From: Lactarius indigo | Lineage: Eukaryota > Basidiomycota > Agaricomycetes > Russulales > Russulaceae | Assembly: GCA_025766275.1 (NCBI GenBank) | Contig: JAFKAC010000216.1 | Span: 1 to 59,897 of the forward strand | Length of the DNA: 59,897 nt | Reading direction: 5' to 3' | Part shown: positions 56,999 to 59,897 of the stretch, piece after piece | Numbering within the stretch: position 1 is the first letter of the stretch | Layout: each line of letters begins with the position of its first letter | Translations under genes and position numbers: made by a program | Notes under the pieces: generated by a model | What the model was told of the DNA's origin: nothing | Database searches by the model: none | What the model saw: only the letters and a program-made list of their open reading frames with translations

Positions 56999-58216
56999 TT
57001 TGACTAGAACCCGCTGTCACGGAGTATGTAACAAGGAAGTCGTATCATTTTACTGTACGAGCTCGATTTTGCGGAACAACTTATGTTTTCACGGCGTTTG
57101 CATCTTCAAAGAATTGGACCATTTGGTATTGGTTCCGCACTGTGTCCGGTATTCATTACCGTACGACACGAACGAGTCATAATAGCATAATATCTCACCC
57201 TTCCTCCCACCCTTTTTTTTCTTTGTGTGATGGGCGTCGAGACAGACTGGTACTAATAGTGTATTTGGCGCCCTACCCGGCCCTAGTTGATGACCGGTCC
57301 GGGGAGCTGTACTACTTGAGGAATTGATTCCCAGTCTATTTGTCTTCCGTTCAGGGCCACTTGACCTTGACCTGTGCTGCTGGAAGTCGTAAAGGCGATC
57401 ATATTTACCTTGCAAGCTTCAAGGAGGGAGCAGTCGCAGGTAGGGGGGGCGGGTGACTCCGAGACATCGATGGCGACATAATTTCGAGAACGACTTAGAC
57501 ACGTAAAAGAAGCTGGCCCGTCAAGCTAGCCGTCTTCACCGGTCATGAAAAGGGTCCCAGCACGTCAAAATGAGGGCGCCATGTGACGCTGGCAGTGGCT
57601 GACCGATTAGGGGCAAACCGCGCCTATTTTCGACCTCGTGTGCAATGGGGCGCTTGTTTTTTTTGACACTACTCCACCGGAGGACGTGGCTGATCAACGA
57701 CACAACCAGGGCGCTCAACGTAACGTATAAGTATATGCAGCGGAAAAAAGAATTAAAAAAAAAAAAGATCCGCGTTCATGAATTTATGGCTTAATCAAGT
57801 GCGTCGAGAGCTCGATGACGGAGCGCTGCATAATTGCGAGGAACAAACCCCTCTTTGAAATTGAAGCCGAGCAAATTTGGGGCCGAGCTAGTTTGAGGTG
57901 CCGCATATCAAATGGTCATGATGCATGATGGCCTGTGGCACCAGAATGATGGCAATCGCTTATTCAAGAAACTTGGTTACGTGCTGGCTCGCTCCCTTGG
58001 GAAACATTCATCGTCGCTGTCGCTTGCAAGGTCCGGGAGTGAGTAAATATTATATATAACCATGCCGCTACCTATCGAACAGATGTGCGGCATCGTGAGC
58101 GATGTAAGTGACTTTCCCCCAAACGGGAGCCTCGAGTCAAGCCGGCCGCATACGACGACCAGTAATTAATTAGCATCGAAATAAGACAGATTGATTTGCC
58201 ACGTTTCGATTTGGGC
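56999..58216. other. convergent intergenic region, no gene seen
   Basis: About 1.2 kb between BRO1 and MIC12, which face each other. It holds T- and A-runs (57213-57220, 57755-57766) and only short frames without recognisable content. Confidence 0.55.
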
Positions 58217-58718
58217 TTACGGAGATTGGTTTGCCCCGTTGGCACCGGCATCCCCACCGTAAAGCACCTCCCTGCCCCACGAGCTAGCTCGGTCTCCTCC
58301 TCTCCCCGTGAGCGTATACAACTCACTGACTTTCTCGTTCCATCTCTGTTTGACCAATGCTGTGAGCGGCTTCGTTACGACCCGGGCAGCGGCGGTTGGC
58401 GGAACGTCATGTTCGGAGGGGGGGGTGACGAGCTTTTGCGAGAGCATGTGTAAGCTGTGGGGCGTTGTTGGTACGAAACGTATAACGAGTTCGTGAAAGT
58501 GACCAACTTATCCCGGTGTTGAATTGTTCTATCGGAGAAGCGTAAAGCTCTGCGTCGGCTGAGATCATCGTAAGATATGCGCACCTTGACTCAATCAGGT
58601 TAGAGAAACCATAATAAATCTTGACGAGAACTTTCAGGATTACAGCGTATAAGATGAGAAGAGGACTTACACCGCCAGCGACGAGAGCCCCAGAAACGGG
58701 ACCAATGAGGAAGGACAT
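58217..58718 (-). CDS. MIC12: MICOS complex subunit MIC12-like protein
   Basis: Four exons join in frame to about 120 aa: MSFLIGPVSGALVAGG, IYYGFSNLIES, a third exon running RALRFSDRTIQHRD and a final exon starting LHMLSQKLVTPPSE and ending REVLYGGDAGANGANQSP at 58217. The N-terminal helix with Gly and the YYGFSNLI segment, and the C-terminal WGREVLYGG block, match the basidiomycete MIC12/Aim5 pattern. MIC12 proteins sit in the mitochondrial inner membrane and help shape cristae junctions. Two introns are very short (about 36 and 53 bp). The assignment is by motif recall; the protein is small. Confidence 0.65.
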
Positions 58719-58827
58719 GGTGGTGAGTGTAGACCCGGAATCGACGGCCCGGTGGGTTACTTGCGACATACGACTACTTGCACGCCGCCTCAGGCTGACT
58801 TAGTGCAACACGGAGTTCGCTCATGAA

Positions 58828-59897
58828 ATGGTCTCCGCTGAATCTCTTAACTTCGATGTCTTGCAAATAATATTCGCCCACCTCTCTGTTCCAGATCTTG
58901 CGTCTGTCTCTCAAGTCAATCGATCATTCCTGACGGTGCTCTTCCCAGCTTGTATCGTTCCCTTGGCTTCTCTCTCAATCAAGCGAAGGGTACCCGAGAG
59001 TAGGCTACTTCGCCTCTTTCTATATGTAGTTGAGCTTCCAATAGATTATGACCCCCTTTGCTGTTGTCAGCGCTCGCCCAGATTTGGCAGCACACGTCCA
59101 GAGCATCGGTTGGTCGGCTTCCCAGCTTGGGAGTTATACATGACTTCCTTACACCTACAGACATACGCGTGATCCCAATGCTCGAGTAAAGCAGAGGACG
59201 TCTCCAGACCCACGCTTCTTTCGTGACTGCATTTCCGCTTTGGAGGTTTCGGGCTCTCTTACCTCTTTCACTTGCACCGTCGGAAGCGCGTTGCCGCGTT
59301 CTTCCCTTCATCCAATCAAAGCCGCGTCTTCGCACACTTCGAATCGAGGCCGGTTCACCAGGGAACAATCAGAACACCTTTGTCAGATTCGTGGACTACA
59401 CAGCCTCGCGCTCGAGAATGCAAGCTCCGCGGTGATGAACGCCCTCCCGAAATGGGCGGAATCTCTGAGGTCCACGATGGAGCATCTGACAATACATGTG
59501 AGTCGATTCCATGCGGCTTCACCTTACAGCTTTCATCACCCCATCGATACCCCTGCGAATTTTACTATCTTTGATCGCTATAGCGCCGATATCTTTAACG
59601 TGTCACCCAGCTGACCTTCGGTCCTGTAAACTTGTCAACGGATACTTACCACGTCGCAGATGAGTCCATATTTGAATAGAACGGTCCTTCAAAGTACCGT
59701 ACAACACCTTCCAAGACTCCGGAGCTTTTATGTCGTGGGATGCCTGGCAGCGACCCACGTCGATACCCTCGCAGCGACAGAGCACGCCCCCTTCCTCGAG
59801 AGCCTTGCGTTTACTGTGTGGGGAACGGTGAGTGAATGTTTCATCCAAGATGCAGGTCGATCTGTTTTCGTGGATATTGGAATTTCCGGTCTAAGGG
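58828..59897 (+). CDS. F-box protein, partial and with frame changes
   Basis: Start at 58828 opens MVSAESLNFDVLQIIFAHLS followed by VPDLASVSQVNRSFLTVLFP, a typical fungal F-box that would bind Skp1 in an SCF ubiquitin ligase. The downstream part has leucine-rich-like strings in different frames: IQSKPRLRTLRIEAG, then HLCQIRGLHSLALENASSAV and WAESLRSTMEHLTIH. Joining them needs two single-base frame changes near 59290-59350, and the segment after residue 60 also lacks a clean frame. The gene runs off the window. It may be a pseudogene or carry consensus indels; the F-box family in Agaricomycetes is large and contains many decayed members. Confidence 0.55.

Noticed and set aside
1..59897. tRNA, rRNA or CRISPR arrays
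   Set aside because: No cloverleaf-like B-box with a matching A-box, no rRNA core sequence and no spaced identical short repeats of CRISPR type were seen; the genome is eukaryotic.

Overview
The window looks like nuclear DNA of a filamentous basidiomycete, most likely an Agaricomycete. The genes are split by many introns of about 50-60 bp. The recognisable genes are conserved eukaryotic or fungal ones (AcuK/ERT1, PEX3, uL15m, DUF2461, acetyl-CoA synthetase, BRO1, MIC12). The accessory part holds lineage-type expansions, transposons and gene remnants. All product names come from reading translated exons; no database search was run.

Layout. (1) 1-2317: a decayed, plus-strand copy of a GtaA-type glutaminase-like membrane protein. 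Its first 297 bases are repeated, inverted and nearly identical, at 19921-20217. (2) 2864-15146: a compact housekeeping block with AcuK/ERT1 transcription factor, PEX3, mitochondrial uL15m, a small five-exon membrane protein head-to-head with uL15m, a DUF2461 protein, acetyl-CoA synthetase, and a basic/acidic unknown protein. ERT1 (a gluconeogenic regulator family), PEX3 and ACS all fit two-carbon and peroxisomal metabolism, but nothing here proves co-regulation. (3) 15541-20440: three tandem units of an uncharacterised fungal membrane-protein family: one pseudogene, one intact gene, one stub. (4) 20709-22368: an intact four-exon gene of unknown function with faint MACPF-like features.

(5) 23376-29895: a complete 6.5-kb hAT transposon with an 8-bp target duplication, matching terminal repeats, GGCTCAGC-rich subterminal arrays, a BED-finger transposase and two long GC-rich minisatellites. 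(6) 29896-48755: a tandem array of four minus-strand GtaA-like genes (A, B, C, D). Each has a signal peptide, the GtaA ectodomain domains, one transmembrane helix and a cytosolic tail ending in a conserved PPSY (PPxY) motif. A, B and C look intact; D carries several single-base indels. C and D share long identical blocks. The spacers hold the hAT element, a truncated non-LTR retrotransposon with a 13-bp target duplication, a cytochrome P450 remnant and a helicase-like remnant.

(7) 49940-59897: a second ordinary region with an unknown membrane protein that may carry a DUF7587-like domain, a 176-aa unknown protein, BRO1/ALIX, MIC12 and an F-box protein that runs off the window. Several otherwise conserved genes (PEX3, BRO1, the 50-kb gene, the F-box gene) contain single-base frame breaks, so consensus indel errors and real decay must be told apart before any of them is called a pseudogene.
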